Below, in pieces: positions 25,744 to 39,763 of a DNA stretch of 64,000 nt; position 1 is the stretch's first letter; every line of letters starts with the position of its first letter. Below the pieces are notes generated by a model. It made no database searches. It was not told where the DNA came from and was given only the letters and a program-made list of their open reading frames with translations. A program made the translations under genes and the position numbers. Location of the stretch: NCBI RefSeq assembly GCF_000218235.1, contig NZ_GL945017.1, positions 2,426,953 to 2,490,952 of the forward strand. The letters are read 5' to 3'. The stretch is from Hallella multisaccharivorax DSM 17128. GTDB lineage: Bacteria > Bacteroidota > Bacteroidia > Bacteroidales > Bacteroidaceae.

Positions 25744-26990
25744 GGATTCCACCTCTTATCTCATTGAGTTTCTTTCTGCTGACCCTTCTCTTCCCCGCCC
25801 GGAGCAGCGCGCGCGTGCTCAAAGTAGGGAAGAGATTGCCGTTCACGACCATCAATGCGGCGCTCAAACACGCGAGGCCGCACGACACCATCAGGATTGC
25901 CGGCGGAGCGACTTATCGTGAGCGTCTCGTCATCCGCAAACCGTTGACGCTCCAGGGCATCAATTGGCCGGTAATAGACGGCTGCTACAAAGGCCATGTC
26001 GTGGAGGTACGGGCCAGTGACGTCAGCGTCTCCGGACTGAAGATAACGCACAGCAACCGCTCGTCGCGCTTAGACTATGCCGGCATCTTTGCGGAGAATG
26101 TAAGCAATGTCTCCATCACACACAACCTATTGAAAGACAATATGTTCTCCATCATGTTACAATCCACGTCACACTGCGCCGTGGAGCACAACCGTGTGGA
26201 GAGCAACATCACCCAGAACCCCATCATGGGCAGTGGCATTCACTGCTGGAAAGGATATGGGCTGCGCATCACCGACAATACCGTCGGGCACCACCGCGAC
26301 GGCATCTATCTGGAATTTTGTGAGCATTCCTTCATCGCACGCAATACCATCAGTGATTGCGAGCGATATGGGCTTCACTTCATGTTCTCACATTACAATA
26401 CATACATGCGCAATACTTTTCGCCGCAATAGGGCCGGGGTGGCAGTGATGTACACCCACAACGTCACTATGCTCAACAATGTCTTTGAGGACAACCAAGG
26501 CACCAGCAGCTACGGGCTACTCATCAAGGAACTGCAATATGCCCGCATCCAGGGCAATGTGTTCAGGCGCAACACCGTCGGCCTGATGATCGACGGAGGA
26601 CAGGATCTGCTCGTCAAGCGTAATGAGGTGCGCGACTGCGGCTGGGGCATCCGACTGGTATCGGGAAGCAGCAACGACACCATCGTGCGCAACAATTTTA
26701 TCGGCAACACGTTTGACATGACAACCAACAAGAGCTACAATGGCAACATCGTGGAAAACAACTACTGGGACAAGTACGACGGCTACGACCTCAACCACGA
26801 CGGTAGGGGCGATGTGCCTTACCGCCCACTGAGCCTCTTCTCTTCTTTGGCGGAGCAGAACAGCGATGTCCTGCTCTTCTTCCGCAGCTTCCTGATGAAC
26901 CTGTTGGAGCAGACCGAGAAAATCATCCCTACTGTGACGCCTGACACTTATCAGGACCACACGCCCAGCATGCGGCGCTGGGCGGTCTGA
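25716..26990 (+). CDS. nosD: NosD, periplasmic right-handed beta-helix protein for N2O reductase assembly
   Basis: This 424-residue exported protein helps mature the CuZ centre of NosZ together with the NosFY transporter. It has a signal peptide (hydrophobic LISLSFFLLTLLF, cleaved near SSA) and a row of parallel beta-helix repeats of CASH/NosD type (about 60-360: for example GIYLEFCEHSFIARNTI and GLMIDGGQDLLVKRNEV). The late NNYWDKYDGYDLNHDGRGD segment is typical of NosD. It overlaps nosL and is followed after 26 bp by nosF. Confidence 0.92.
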   Translation: MGKTQNISLRIPPLISLSFFLLTLLFPARSSARVLKVGKRLPFTTINAALKHARPHDTIRIAGGATYRERLVIRKPLTLQGINWPVIDGCYKGHVVEVRASDVSVSGLKITHSNRSSRLDYAGIFAENVSNVSITHNLLKDNMFSIMLQSTSHCAVEHNRVESNITQNPIMGSGIHCWKGYGLRITDNTVGHHRDGIYLEFCEHSFIARNTISDCERYGLHFMFSHYNTYMRNTFRRNRAGVAVMYTHNVTMLNNVFEDNQGTSSYGLLIKELQYARIQGNVFRRNTVGLMIDGGQDLLVKRNEVRDCGWGIRLVSGSSNDTIVRNNFIGNTFDMTTNKSYNGNIVENNYWDKYDGYDLNHDGRGDVPYRPLSLFSSLAEQNSDVLLFFRSFLMNLLEQTEKIIPTVTPDTYQDHTPSMRRWAV

Positions 26991-27016
26991 CTCACAGGCG
27001 CAACGAAAACAACACT

Positions 27017-27721
27017 ATGATAGAAATCAATCATCTCAACAAATACTACGGTCGCCAGCATGTGCTGAAAGACATCAACCTCCGGCTCGACCAAGGTCAG
27101 TGTGTTGCCTTCGTCGGGCCGAACGGCTGCGGCAAGACTACACTGATGAAAAGCATCCTCGGCCTCGTCACGCCACAGAGCGGTGAAGTGCTGGTCAATG
27201 GCAAGAATGCAGCCCGCTGCCCCGAATCGCGTGCTGTGATGGGCTTCATGCAACAGAACAGCAACTTCCCTGAGAACATGAGTGTGCGCGATGTCTTCAA
27301 AACGCTGATCGATGTGCGCGGATACCACGGTGAGCTGGACAAAGACCTATACAATGCCTACAGTATTGAACAGTTTGCCGGCAAGCGCACCGGCGCCCTC
27401 TCCGGAGGCATGAGGCAGAAAGTGAACGCCGCCCTGGCCTTCCTGTTCAACCCTGACATCCTGATCCTCGACGAGCCGACAGCCTCACTCGACCCGCTCT
27501 CCGCCAACATTCTCAAGGAGAAGATACGCAAGGAGAGTGGCAAGTTAGTGTTCATCACCAGCCATATCCTCAGTGAACTCAACGGCTTGGCTACACATAT
27601 TATATTTATGGATGAGGGAAAAATACTGTTTTACAAGCCTGTACATGAACTACTCCATGACACAGGCAAGACAAACACACACGATGCCGTCATTGAATTA
27701 CTGAACAAATGGGGAAAATAA
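27017..27721 (+). CDS. nosF: NosF, ABC transporter ATP-binding protein
   Basis: This 234-residue ATPase powers the NosFY transporter that supports copper-centre assembly in NosZ. It shows Walker A GPNGCGKTT (about 35-43), a Q-loop (MGFMQQNSNFPE), the ABC signature LSGGM, Walker B LILDEPTASLDP and the switch His (ITSHIL). It is close to NosF in size and lies in the expected position. Its last 13 bp overlap the start of nosY. Confidence 0.92.
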   Translation: MIEINHLNKYYGRQHVLKDINLRLDQGQCVAFVGPNGCGKTTLMKSILGLVTPQSGEVLVNGKNAARCPESRAVMGFMQQNSNFPENMSVRDVFKTLIDVRGYHGELDKDLYNAYSIEQFAGKRTGALSGGMRQKVNAALAFLFNPDILILDEPTASLDPLSANILKEKIRKESGKLVFITSHILSELNGLATHIIFMDEGKILFYKPVHELLHDTGKTNTHDAVIELLNKWGK

Positions 27722-28476
27722 CAAAGATAATCCTTCTCGACAACTTGAAAAACAAGGTTGTCATCGCTTATTTTGTCCTGCTCGCACTCATATCGTGGAC
27801 GAGCATGATGCTTCAGGACAACGAGACCAAAGGCGCCCTCACCATTCTCAATGTGGTGCTGTTCATCGCTCCGCTCATGTCGATGGTCTACACGGTCATT
27901 TATCTCTACGACAGCCGCGACTTCCTCACCATGCTGCTCTGCCAGCCGCTCCGTCGCCGCGATGTGTGGCAGAGCCTGTATGTAGGCTGCAGTGTCAGCC
28001 TGCTGTCCGCCTTTCTCTTGGGTGCCGGCATCCCCATCATCCTCTACGGCGACGTTGTCACATCGGCAGTGCAGCTGCTCATGGGGTGCGCGGTGACACT
28101 TATTTTCACCTCGCTGGCTTTTCTGATCGCCATGCTCACAAGCGAGAAGACCCGCGGCATCGGCGCCAGTCTGCTTCTCTGGCTGCTCTCCACCATGATC
28201 TACGATGCTGTTCTTCTCTTTCTGGTCTTTATGTTCAGCGATTATCCCATCGAACAGCCCCTGATAGGCTTGCTGATGCTCAATCCGCTCGACCTTGCAC
28301 GCTTCCAGGTTGTTTTGAAGATGGATGTAGCGGCGATGATGGGTTACAGCGGTGCGCTGTTCAAGGATTTCTTAGGCGACACATGGGGTATGGTCGTATC
28401 GTCTGCTCTCTTGCTGGCCTGGATCATCCTGCCCTATGCCTGCTCGCAAAGGCTATTCAGCAGGAAGGACCTGTAG
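27709..28476 (+). CDS. nosY: NosY, ABC transporter permease
   Basis: This 255-residue inner-membrane protein has about six hydrophobic segments (for example VVIAYFVLLALISW, LFIAPLMSMVYTVIYLY, LLSAFLLGAGIPIILYG and VVSSALLLAWIILPYA). The YDSRDFLTMLLCQPLRR segment after the second membrane span is characteristic of NosY/ABC-2 permeases. It overlaps nosF by 13 bp and ends the nos cluster. Confidence 0.9.
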   Translation: MGKITKIILLDNLKNKVVIAYFVLLALISWTSMMLQDNETKGALTILNVVLFIAPLMSMVYTVIYLYDSRDFLTMLLCQPLRRRDVWQSLYVGCSVSLLSAFLLGAGIPIILYGDVVTSAVQLLMGCAVTLIFTSLAFLIAMLTSEKTRGIGASLLLWLLSTMIYDAVLLFLVFMFSDYPIEQPLIGLLMLNPLDLARFQVVLKMDVAAMMGYSGALFKDFLGDTWGMVVSSALLLAWIILPYACSQRLFSRKDL

Positions 28477-28508
28477 TATGAAGCAACCATCATTTTTATT
28501 TAGTCTGA

Positions 28509-29432
28509 TCATAGCTCCGCCAGTTTCTCAGCCGGTATAGGACGTTCATGCTTCCTGGGCATCTTTACTTTAAACTTGTCAAAACCTTCGCCATAGACCC
28601 CGATAACGTTTGTCTCCGTGACGAAAGCCTTGGGATCTATCTCGTTGATGATACGGAAGATGGTGGTGCTCTCGCGCCGCTTGGCCATGATGAACAGCAT
28701 TTTCACCTCGTGGCCGGTGTAGAAGCCGTACGCCTCAATGACTGTAGCGCCACGATGCGGGAAGACAGCGATACGCGAGGCTATCTCCTGATATTTGTCG
28801 GAGATAATGAAGAACTGCACGCTGCGGTGCAAGACGTTCACTACCTGGTCTATACAATAGGCGGTGATGAGCAGCACTACATAACCGTAGATGACTTGCT
28901 CGAAGTTATGAAAAACGAGATAAGACGAAGAAATGATGACGATATCACACATCATGATGACACGTCCAAGGGATATGTCACGGTATTTGTGCACGATGGC
29001 GGCAATGATATCGGTACCCCCCGTCGACCCGTTGAATGCCAGACCCATGCCTACGCCACTGCCGCAGAAGATGGCACCGATGATGCTTGCCATAAACGGC
29101 TGGTCAGCCAGCAGGCGCAACCCTCCGGCATTGCTGCGCGCGAATGTCGTCAGACCCGTGAGGACAAGCACCGCATAGATAGTCTTCACACAGAACCTCC
29201 ACCCAAGAATCTTCAAGGCAATGAGCAGCAGAATGGCGTTGATGACAAAATAAGTCGTCTGTACGGGAATGCCGAAGCCCCAGTAAATGACTGAGGACAC
29301 ACCCGGTACCCCGCCTGTGGTAATATTGTTGGGCAAGAGAAATACCGTCCAACCGATACAATAGCAAACCATCGCAATGGTGATCATAAGGTAGTCACGC
29401 AATTCAGTGGTTAATTTCCTGCTGATTTTCAT
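28509..29432 (-). CDS. YitT family membrane protein (DUF161 and DUF2179)
   Basis: This 307-residue inner-membrane protein has five to six membrane segments in residues 15-200, with repeats of N-x-T-T-G-G and GSTGGTD loops typical of YitT. The C-terminal DUF2179 domain is soluble (about 220-290, FYTGHEVKMLFIM and INEIDPKAFV). Function is unknown. It is convergent with nosY (32 bp between stops). A TAATTTTG -7 box lies 29 bp before its start. Confidence 0.9.
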   Translation of the reverse strand: MKISRKLTTELRDYLMITIAMVCYCIGWTVFLLPNNITTGGVPGVSSVIYWGFGIPVQTTYFVINAILLLIALKILGWRFCVKTIYAVLVLTGLTTFARSNAGGLRLLADQPFMASIIGAIFCGSGVGMGLAFNGSTGGTDIIAAIVHKYRDISLGRVIMMCDIVIISSSYLVFHNFEQVIYGYVVLLITAYCIDQVVNVLHRSVQFFIISDKYQEIASRIAVFPHRGATVIEAYGFYTGHEVKMLFIMAKRRESTTIFRIINEIDPKAFVTETNVIGVYGEGFDKFKVKMPRKHERPIPAEKLAEL

Positions 29433-29460
29433 TTGTCGTTTCTCTATAGAATTAGTACGG

Positions 29461-29468
29461 CAAAATTA
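29461..29468 (-). promoter_or_regulatory. -7 box upstream of the YitT gene
   Basis: The minus strand reads TAATTTTG, 28 bp before the start codon. No matching TTTG at the usual distance is seen. Confidence 0.4.
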
Positions 29469-29554
29469 GTGATTTTAATTTTATAAGATGCCATATTCAG
29501 CATTTTTTTGCTTGAGTTCACCCTGCCTGTTCTCTATTATCTCCCCCCGTATCA

Positions 29555-30337
29555 TCATAGACTGATGACCCTGAAGTGCAGCAGAGCGTTTCTCACGCCA
29601 TCATCGTCGACACTCGTAGTGACGTAATCGGCCGCGGCCTTCACTTCCGGGCGCGCGTTGCCCATGGCCACACCGACGCCTGCCTGCCGGATGATAGGAA
29701 TATCGTTGCCTCCGTCGCCGAACGCCATGGTCTCGTCAATGCGCAGATGATCATGCGCAGCCATGACGAGGAGTGCCTTGCCCTTGTCGGCCGCAATGTT
29801 TGTGATGTCGGTAAAAGCCGGATGCCAGCGGGAGCTGACACATGTAGGCAACCCGCACATCACTTCCCGCTCTTGCTGATCATCAAAGAACGGGCTCACC
29901 TGGAGGATGGGTTCCTTCAGGACATCGGCTAAGGGAGAGAAATCAAAATCGAGGTTCAGCCCCCTGCGAAACTGCTCCGTTAGTGCTTCCGAGTCGTTGA
30001 CGACAGCGATATGCTCGGTACCCACGACGACAGCTGACTTGTGCCATCTCGTTGCCGTTTCAATGATTTCCTTCACGGATGCCTTGTCAATCTCATGGCA
30101 GTTGAACCGCTCTTTGCCAACGATGCACAAGGCACCTGTCGTCGTGATATAGCCGTCGATAAGATGCTTTATCTGTCCCAAGTTGTTGATAAATGGTAGC
30201 GGACGACCCGTGGAGATGTAAATCTTCATACCGTGTGCCTTCGCCTCGGTCAATGCATCCACTGCCGACTGGGGTATCTTGTGTGTCTTGAAGCTGACGA
30301 GCGTGCCGTCAATATCGAAAAACAAAGCTTTTATCAT
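29555..30337 (-). CDS. HAD-superfamily phosphatase, Cof type
   Basis: This 260-residue cytoplasmic phosphatase has the HAD motifs FDIDGT (nucleophile Asp8, Asp10), STGRP (motif II), the motif III lysine near DKGKAL, and motif IV FGDGGNDIPII. The C2-type cap lies between residues 85 and 185. Members of this group dephosphorylate small sugar phosphates or flavin intermediates; the substrate here is unknown. It starts 4 bp after the aspartyl protease gene, so the two form an operon. Confidence 0.92.
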   Translation of the reverse strand: MIKALFFDIDGTLVSFKTHKIPQSAVDALTEAKAHGMKIYISTGRPLPFINNLGQIKHLIDGYITTTGALCIVGKERFNCHEIDKASVKEIIETATRWHKSAVVVGTEHIAVVNDSEALTEQFRRGLNLDFDFSPLADVLKEPILQVSPFFDDQQEREVMCGLPTCVSSRWHPAFTDITNIAADKGKALLVMAAHDHLRIDETMAFGDGGNDIPIIRQAGVGVAMGNARPEVKAAADYVTTSVDDDGVRNALLHFRVISL

Positions 30338-30341
30338 GTTG

Positions 30342-31511
30342 CTATCTGGTAATGATGATCTCCTTGTTTAGTCCTTCCGGCGTGCGGACCAACAGCCGGT
30401 GTGTCGTGCCCTTGCTGAGCGGGAACTGCTGAAAAGCCGCGAACGACCCGACAGCATGCCCGTCGATGGCGAGAATGATGTCGCCCGACCTGAGCCCTGC
30501 GAGATAGTCGGGGCTCCCTGGAAGCACGACACCCACGGCCGCCCTACCATCATGAGCAGGCACATAGGCCGTCGTGAGAGGCTTATTGCTCACTTCCACG
30601 CTGTCGCCCGCAGTGTAAGGCTGGAAACGGATATAGTGGCGGAAGCCGTTGATGATGACCGAACCGTAGTTGAGCATCGCCGCACCAATGCGGCTGGCAC
30701 CACGTGTGGTCACCGCGTTGACGTCAAGAAACGAGAAGTCGTCCCACTTCAGCCGGTCGAGCTTGAGAAAGGCCACCTCGCCGCTCTGCTCCGCTCCTAT
30801 GTTGCCAATGGTAATATTGCCCTTGACGCGTGCCTCCACCTGGCTGTTCACATTCTTGCTTTTATAGGCATGTTCGTCGAAGCTCTGCTTGTTCATCGCG
30901 TAGAGAATCTTTGAGCCCGTGTCAAAGAGCACCTCATCGTAATGACGCTTGAAAGGGCTGACCATGACGTAGGGTACCCACCATTTCAGCGTATAGTGCA
31001 CCGCGTAACCAGCTTCCCCGTCGAAGAAGTTGCGGCGGTCGGTGAGTATCATGCGCTTATTGCGTGTGTCTATCTTGCAACAAAGCCCCTTGTTGAAGAG
31101 GTCGAAGCCGAGGACGGCATCATAGTCGCGCTCCATGGAAGAATGGAAGACTGTTGCGACATAGCCTGTGACGGTGAGCCTTCCCAACCTGAAGGCAGGC
31201 AGCTGCACCACACCCACAGTATCGCTCCGGCCCGCGGCGTCAAGGCTCACCACGCTGCCCAAGGCGCGCAGTCCCCTCAACGGCGCGTTGCCATAGACTA
31301 CACCCTGACTCGATCCCGTATCAAGGCAGAAACGATAAGTCCGACTACCGGCAGTAGCATTGACGTAAATCTGGTCGTCGACCACGTCGATGGGAATAGT
31401 GTCCGCAAAGTTCTGCTCCGAGAACATAAAGTTGGTGCTGTAGCGATAAGTCTGCGCGTGAACGGCCAAAGACAGCAAGCCGGCAGCCAGACAAAGGTGT
31501 TTTCTTTTCAT
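30342..31511 (-). CDS. Exported retropepsin-like aspartyl protease with PDZ domain
   Basis: This 389-residue protein has a signal peptide ending near AHAQ20 and two retropepsin-like halves in one chain, each with a catalytic motif: FCLDTGSS (Asp64) and VLFDTGSK (Asp197). A PDZ domain closes the protein (about 315-389, GVVLPGSPDYLAGLRSGDIILAIDG). The layout of two DTG halves plus PDZ is found in uncharacterised periplasmic proteases of Bacteroidota. A TAACTTTG box lies 20 bp upstream. It is co-transcribed with the HAD phosphatase. Confidence 0.88.
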   Translation of the reverse strand: MKRKHLCLAAGLLSLAVHAQTYRYSTNFMFSEQNFADTIPIDVVDDQIYVNATAGSRTYRFCLDTGSSQGVVYGNAPLRGLRALGSVVSLDAAGRSDTVGVVQLPAFRLGRLTVTGYVATVFHSSMERDYDAVLGFDLFNKGLCCKIDTRNKRMILTDRRNFFDGEAGYAVHYTLKWWVPYVMVSPFKRHYDEVLFDTGSKILYAMNKQSFDEHAYKSKNVNSQVEARVKGNITIGNIGAEQSGEVAFLKLDRLKWDDFSFLDVNAVTTRGASRIGAAMLNYGSVIINGFRHYIRFQPYTAGDSVEVSNKPLTTAYVPAHDGRAAVGVVLPGSPDYLAGLRSGDIILAIDGHAVGSFAAFQQFPLSKGTTHRLLVRTPEGLNKEIIITR

Positions 31512-31530
31512 CTCCTCGCTCTTTTTGGTG

Positions 31531-31538
31531 CAAAGTTA
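31531..31538 (-). promoter_or_regulatory. -7 box upstream of the aspartyl protease gene
   Basis: The minus strand reads TAACTTTG, a consensus -7 element, 20 bp before the start codon. The -33 element is not clear. Confidence 0.5.
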
Positions 31539-31601
31539 CTAAATAGTTTGTGGGGAAAACACAGAATGAACGAAAAAGTCAACCGCAGTCCCATCGTGCG
31601 A

Positions 31602-31689
31602 CAACTGTCGCACGATCGTCAAGCAACTGTCGCACAATTGTCAAGCAACTGTCGCACGATCGTTCGGCAACTGTCAAACGATCGCACCT
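31602..31689. repeat. Four-unit tandem array, 22-bp period (family shared with 43963)
   Basis: Units start at 31602, 31624, 31646 and 31668, each beginning CAACTGTC and mostly containing the palindrome CGATCG. Consensus is close to CAACTGTCGCACGATCGTTC plus two bases. A partial unit precedes it at 31591-31601. The array lies between the divergent aspartyl protease and malQ genes. The same family recurs at 43963-44050. Confidence 0.88.
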
Positions 31690-31819
31690 TAACCGCCAAA
31701 CAATACGGATGTGCAATCGTTTGCGCATATTTTAGAGGTCTTTTTGCATGATATAAATCAAGAATATGGCGATTTTTCTATAATTTCGCAGCAATAAAGA
31801 AATATAACACTTAAAAGCT

Positions 31820-36710
<4,891 letters not shown>

Positions 36711-36714
36711 TGAG

Positions 36715-38715
36715 ATGAAATCCCTGGTAGGGAAAAATGTAACACGATCACTGTCACAATCTATGCAATTCAGAAACATCATTCTCTCAGCATTGTTGCT
36801 GCCAGCCTCGCTGATCACTAAGGCACAGGACTTTAGATTCAATGAGGTGAGCTACACACCCCGCCGGACGGTGTTCAGGCTCTTTGCTCCGACTCAGACA
36901 AAGCGCGTCGTGCTGAACATCTATGCCCATGGCGATGCCGCGGCCGATGCAAAGCCATTAGCCACAAAGCGCATGAGACGCGTGGGCAAAGACCTGTGGG
37001 CCGTGGAGCTCAAAGGAGACCAAAAGGGAAAGTTCTACACCTTCAACATCGGCCGTGGCGAGACTCCCGGAGTGTTCGCCAAGGCGGTAGGTGTCAACGG
37101 CAAGCGTGGATGCGTGCTCGATATGGGCCTGACGAACCCCAAAGGATGGAGCCAAGACCATGTCCTCGCGCTGCCGACCGCAAACGCCACACACAAGACT
37201 CCCAACTATTCCGGCCTCGTCATCTATGAAATGCACCACCGCGACTTCTCTATCGATGCCTCATCAGGTCTGCAACACAAGGGAAAATTCCTCGCTCTGA
37301 CCGAGACAAAGGCCATCAATTATCTTAAAAGGCTGGGCGTGAACGCAGTCCACATCCTCCCATCTTTCGACTATGCCTCCGTGGATGAGACGCAATTGAA
37401 CAGGCCTCAGTACAACTGGGGCTACGATCCACTGAACTATAACGTGCCCGAGGGGAGCTACAGCACTGACCCTTACGACCCCGCCACACGCATCCGTGAA
37501 TTCAAAGAGATGGTGCAGGCACTGCACAAGGCCGGCATCCGCGTCATCCTCGACGTGGTCTACAACCACACTTTCGACCTGGAAAACAGCAATTTCCAGC
37601 GCACTTATCCGAATTATTTCTACCGTTTCACAAAAGACGGCAAGCCCAGCAACGGCTCTGGCTGCGGCAACGAGACAGCATCGGAGAAGCCGATGATGCG
37701 CAGATTCATGCTTGAAAGCGTGAAATACTGGGCGAAAGAATACCATATCGATGGCTTCCGCTTTGATCTCATGGGAGTTCACGATATTGAGACAATGAAC
37801 GACATCCGCAAGGAGCTCACTGCTCTGAACCCGAATATCTTTGTCTATGGAGAGGGCTGGAGTGCCGGTCAGTGCGCTTACCCCACGGGATGGCTTGCTG
37901 TCAAGGCTCATATCAAACAGCTGCCGGGCATCGCCGCCTTCTGCGACGACCTGCGTGACGCGCTTCGCGGGCCTTTCTCCGATGACCACAAAGGAGCATT
38001 CCTCGCCGGAGAGCCGGGCTCAGAAGAGAGTCTGAAGGCTGGCATTGCAGGCATGATCGCGCATCCGCAGGTCGATTACGCAAAGGTGAACTACTCCAAA
38101 GAGCCGTGGGCCACGGAGCCGACACAGTGCATCAACTACGTCAGCTGCCACGACGACATGTGTCTTGTCGACCGCCTGAAAGCCTCCGTGCCCAACATCA
38201 CCACCGACGAGATCATCCGTCTCGATGAGCTTGCACAGACGGCCGTGCTCACTTCACAGGGCGTGCCCTTCATGCTCAGCGGCGAAGAGATGCTGCGCGA
38301 CAAGAAAGGCGTGCACAACAGCTTCAACTCTCCCGACAGCATCAACGCGCTCAACTGGAACAATCTCAAGACGTATCCGCAGGTATTCAACTATTATCAG
38401 GGCCTCATCGCCCTGAGGAGCCATCATCCGGCCTTCCGTTTAGGCAGCGCGACACTCGTGCGTCAACATTTGGAGTTTCTCCCTTCGCAGGACTGTCTGG
38501 TCGCCTTCCGGCTGAAAGGCCATGCCGGCAACGATACCTGGAAGAACATTATCGTCATTCTCAACGCGAACAAACAGCCGCGCGAGGTGGCCATTCCCGA
38601 AGGCAACTACACTGTCGTCTGCCGAGACGGCATCATCAATGAAGCGGGATTGGGCACTGTCCAAGGCACAAAGGTCAGCCTACCCGCACAGACCGCCATC
38701 ATTTTACACGAATAA
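36715..38715 (+). CDS. pulA: Type I pullulanase, GH13 with CBM48
   Basis: This 666-residue enzyme cuts alpha-1,6 branches in pullulan and branched dextrins. An N-terminal CBM48-like sandwich (about 40-130) is followed by the type I signature YNWGYDPLNYNVPEGSYS and the GH13 catalytic set Asp351 (GFRFDLMG), Glu380 (YGEGW) and Asp480 (SCHDD). A start at 36763 gives a normal signal peptide (MQFRNIILSALLLPAS, cut near TKAQ); the start at 36715 would add 16 residues before it, so the later ATG may be the true one. It is the third gene of the malQ-susB group. Confidence 0.92.
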   Translation: MKSLVGKNVTRSLSQSMQFRNIILSALLLPASLITKAQDFRFNEVSYTPRRTVFRLFAPTQTKRVVLNIYAHGDAAADAKPLATKRMRRVGKDLWAVELKGDQKGKFYTFNIGRGETPGVFAKAVGVNGKRGCVLDMGLTNPKGWSQDHVLALPTANATHKTPNYSGLVIYEMHHRDFSIDASSGLQHKGKFLALTETKAINYLKRLGVNAVHILPSFDYASVDETQLNRPQYNWGYDPLNYNVPEGSYSTDPYDPATRIREFKEMVQALHKAGIRVILDVVYNHTFDLENSNFQRTYPNYFYRFTKDGKPSNGSGCGNETASEKPMMRRFMLESVKYWAKEYHIDGFRFDLMGVHDIETMNDIRKELTALNPNIFVYGEGWSAGQCAYPTGWLAVKAHIKQLPGIAAFCDDLRDALRGPFSDDHKGAFLAGEPGSEESLKAGIAGMIAHPQVDYAKVNYSKEPWATEPTQCINYVSCHDDMCLVDRLKASVPNITTDEIIRLDELAQTAVLTSQGVPFMLSGEEMLRDKKGVHNSFNSPDSINALNWNNLKTYPQVFNYYQGLIALRSHHPAFRLGSATLVRQHLEFLPSQDCLVAFRLKGHAGNDTWKNIIVILNANKQPREVAIPEGNYTVVCRDGIINEAGLGTVQGTKVSLPAQTAIILHE

Positions 38716-38734
38716 TTCAAGTTGATTGCATTTT

Positions 38735-38767
38735 CCCCAAAACTTCTTAAAATAGTAAGTTTTGGGG
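38735..38767 (+). terminator. Rho-independent terminator after the pullulanase gene
   Basis: A perfect 11-bp stem CCCCAAAACTT (38735-38745) / AAGTTTTGGGG (38757-38767) with an 11-nt loop is followed by CATTATTTT. It separates the starch genes from the ABC efflux pair. Confidence 0.75.
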
Positions 38768-38789
38768 CATTATTTTGTCTAATTATTAC

Positions 38790-38797
38790 TAACTTTG
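38790..38797 (+). promoter_or_regulatory. -7 box upstream of the ABC efflux genes
   Basis: TAACTTTG lies 21 bp before the ATG at 38819. The TTTG words nearby (38761 and 38774) are 25 and 12 bp away, not the usual 20, so only the -7 box is convincing. Confidence 0.45.
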
Positions 38798-38818
38798 TCT
38801 CTATACTCTATCAATCAT

Positions 38819-39763
38819 ATGGACAATTTCATAGAAATCAACAATGTCACGAAACGATTTGAGAACCATGTAGCACTCAACAACGTGTCGCTGTCAGTGC
38901 GCCGTGGCAAGATTTTCGGCTTGTTAGGGCCCAATGGCGCGGGCAAGACGACGCTGATCCGCATCCTGAACCGTATCACCGCACCCGACAGCGGCGAGAT
39001 ACTGTTCGACGGACAGCTGATGACCGCGGGCGATGTGGCGCGCATCGGGTACCTCCCCGAGGAGAGAGGACTGTACCGAAAGATGAAAGTGGGCGAACAG
39101 GCCGTCTATCTCGCGCAACTAAAAGGCCTAAGTCATCTGGAAGCTGAGACGAGATTGAGAAAGTGGTTCAGCAAGTTCGGCATCATGCCCTGGTGGAACC
39201 GTAAGTTAGAGGAGCTCTCTAAGGGCATGGCTCAAAAGGTCCAATTCATCATCACCGTGCTTCACGAGCCCGAACTGCTCATCTTCGACGAGCCATTCTC
39301 CGGCTTCGATCCCGTCAATGCCGAACAGCTGAAGCAAGAGATTCTCAGCCTCAAGGAGCAGGGACACACCATCATCTTCTCCACCCACAATATGGCGAGT
39401 GTGGAGGAGATCTGCGACGACATCGCCCTGATCAACCATTCTGAAGTGGTGCTGCAAGGAGAAATGCGCGGCATCAAGGAGAAGTTCCGCACGGGTCTCT
39501 ACGAATTGAAAACCGCCCAGCCGCTCCCTCCCATGGAGAATCCGCCTTTCACCATCACCGTCCACGACTCCGTCTTAGGGCTGGAACACTACGTCATTCA
39601 GGCCGGTGAAGGCCTGACGGGCAGCGAACTCGTGCGCATGCTGAGCCAGGAAGCCGATGTGCGCTATTTCTCAGAGCAGGTACCCTCGATGAACGACATC
39701 TTCCTCAAGGTCATCGGAAAGCATACACAGTGGAACGAAGAACAGATAGAAAACAAGCAATGA
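38819..39763 (+). CDS. ABC transporter ATP-binding protein (NatA-like)
   Basis: This 314-residue ATPase works with the permease encoded next. It has Walker A GPNGAGKTT (about 38-46), signature LSKGM, Walker B LLIFDEPFSGFDP and the switch STHNM, then a DUF4162-like C-terminal domain. It resembles the sodium/drug exporter ATPase NatA, but the substrate is unknown. The frame is open back to a TTG at 38795, yet the ATG at 38819 starts the conserved region and follows a -7 box at a sensible distance. The stop overlaps the permease start (ATGA). Confidence 0.9.
   Translation: MDNFIEINNVTKRFENHVALNNVSLSVRRGKIFGLLGPNGAGKTTLIRILNRITAPDSGEILFDGQLMTAGDVARIGYLPEERGLYRKMKVGEQAVYLAQLKGLSHLEAETRLRKWFSKFGIMPWWNRKLEELSKGMAQKVQFIITVLHEPELLIFDEPFSGFDPVNAEQLKQEILSLKEQGHTIIFSTHNMASVEEICDDIALINHSEVVLQGEMRGIKEKFRTGLYELKTAQPLPPMENPPFTITVHDSVLGLEHYVIQAGEGLTGSELVRMLSQEADVRYFSEQVPSMNDIFLKVIGKHTQWNEEQIENKQ

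Noticed and set aside
31602..31689. Possible CRISPR array
   Set aside because: The units adjoin each other with no spacers, so this is a tandem repeat, not a CRISPR array; the same holds for 21250 and 43963.
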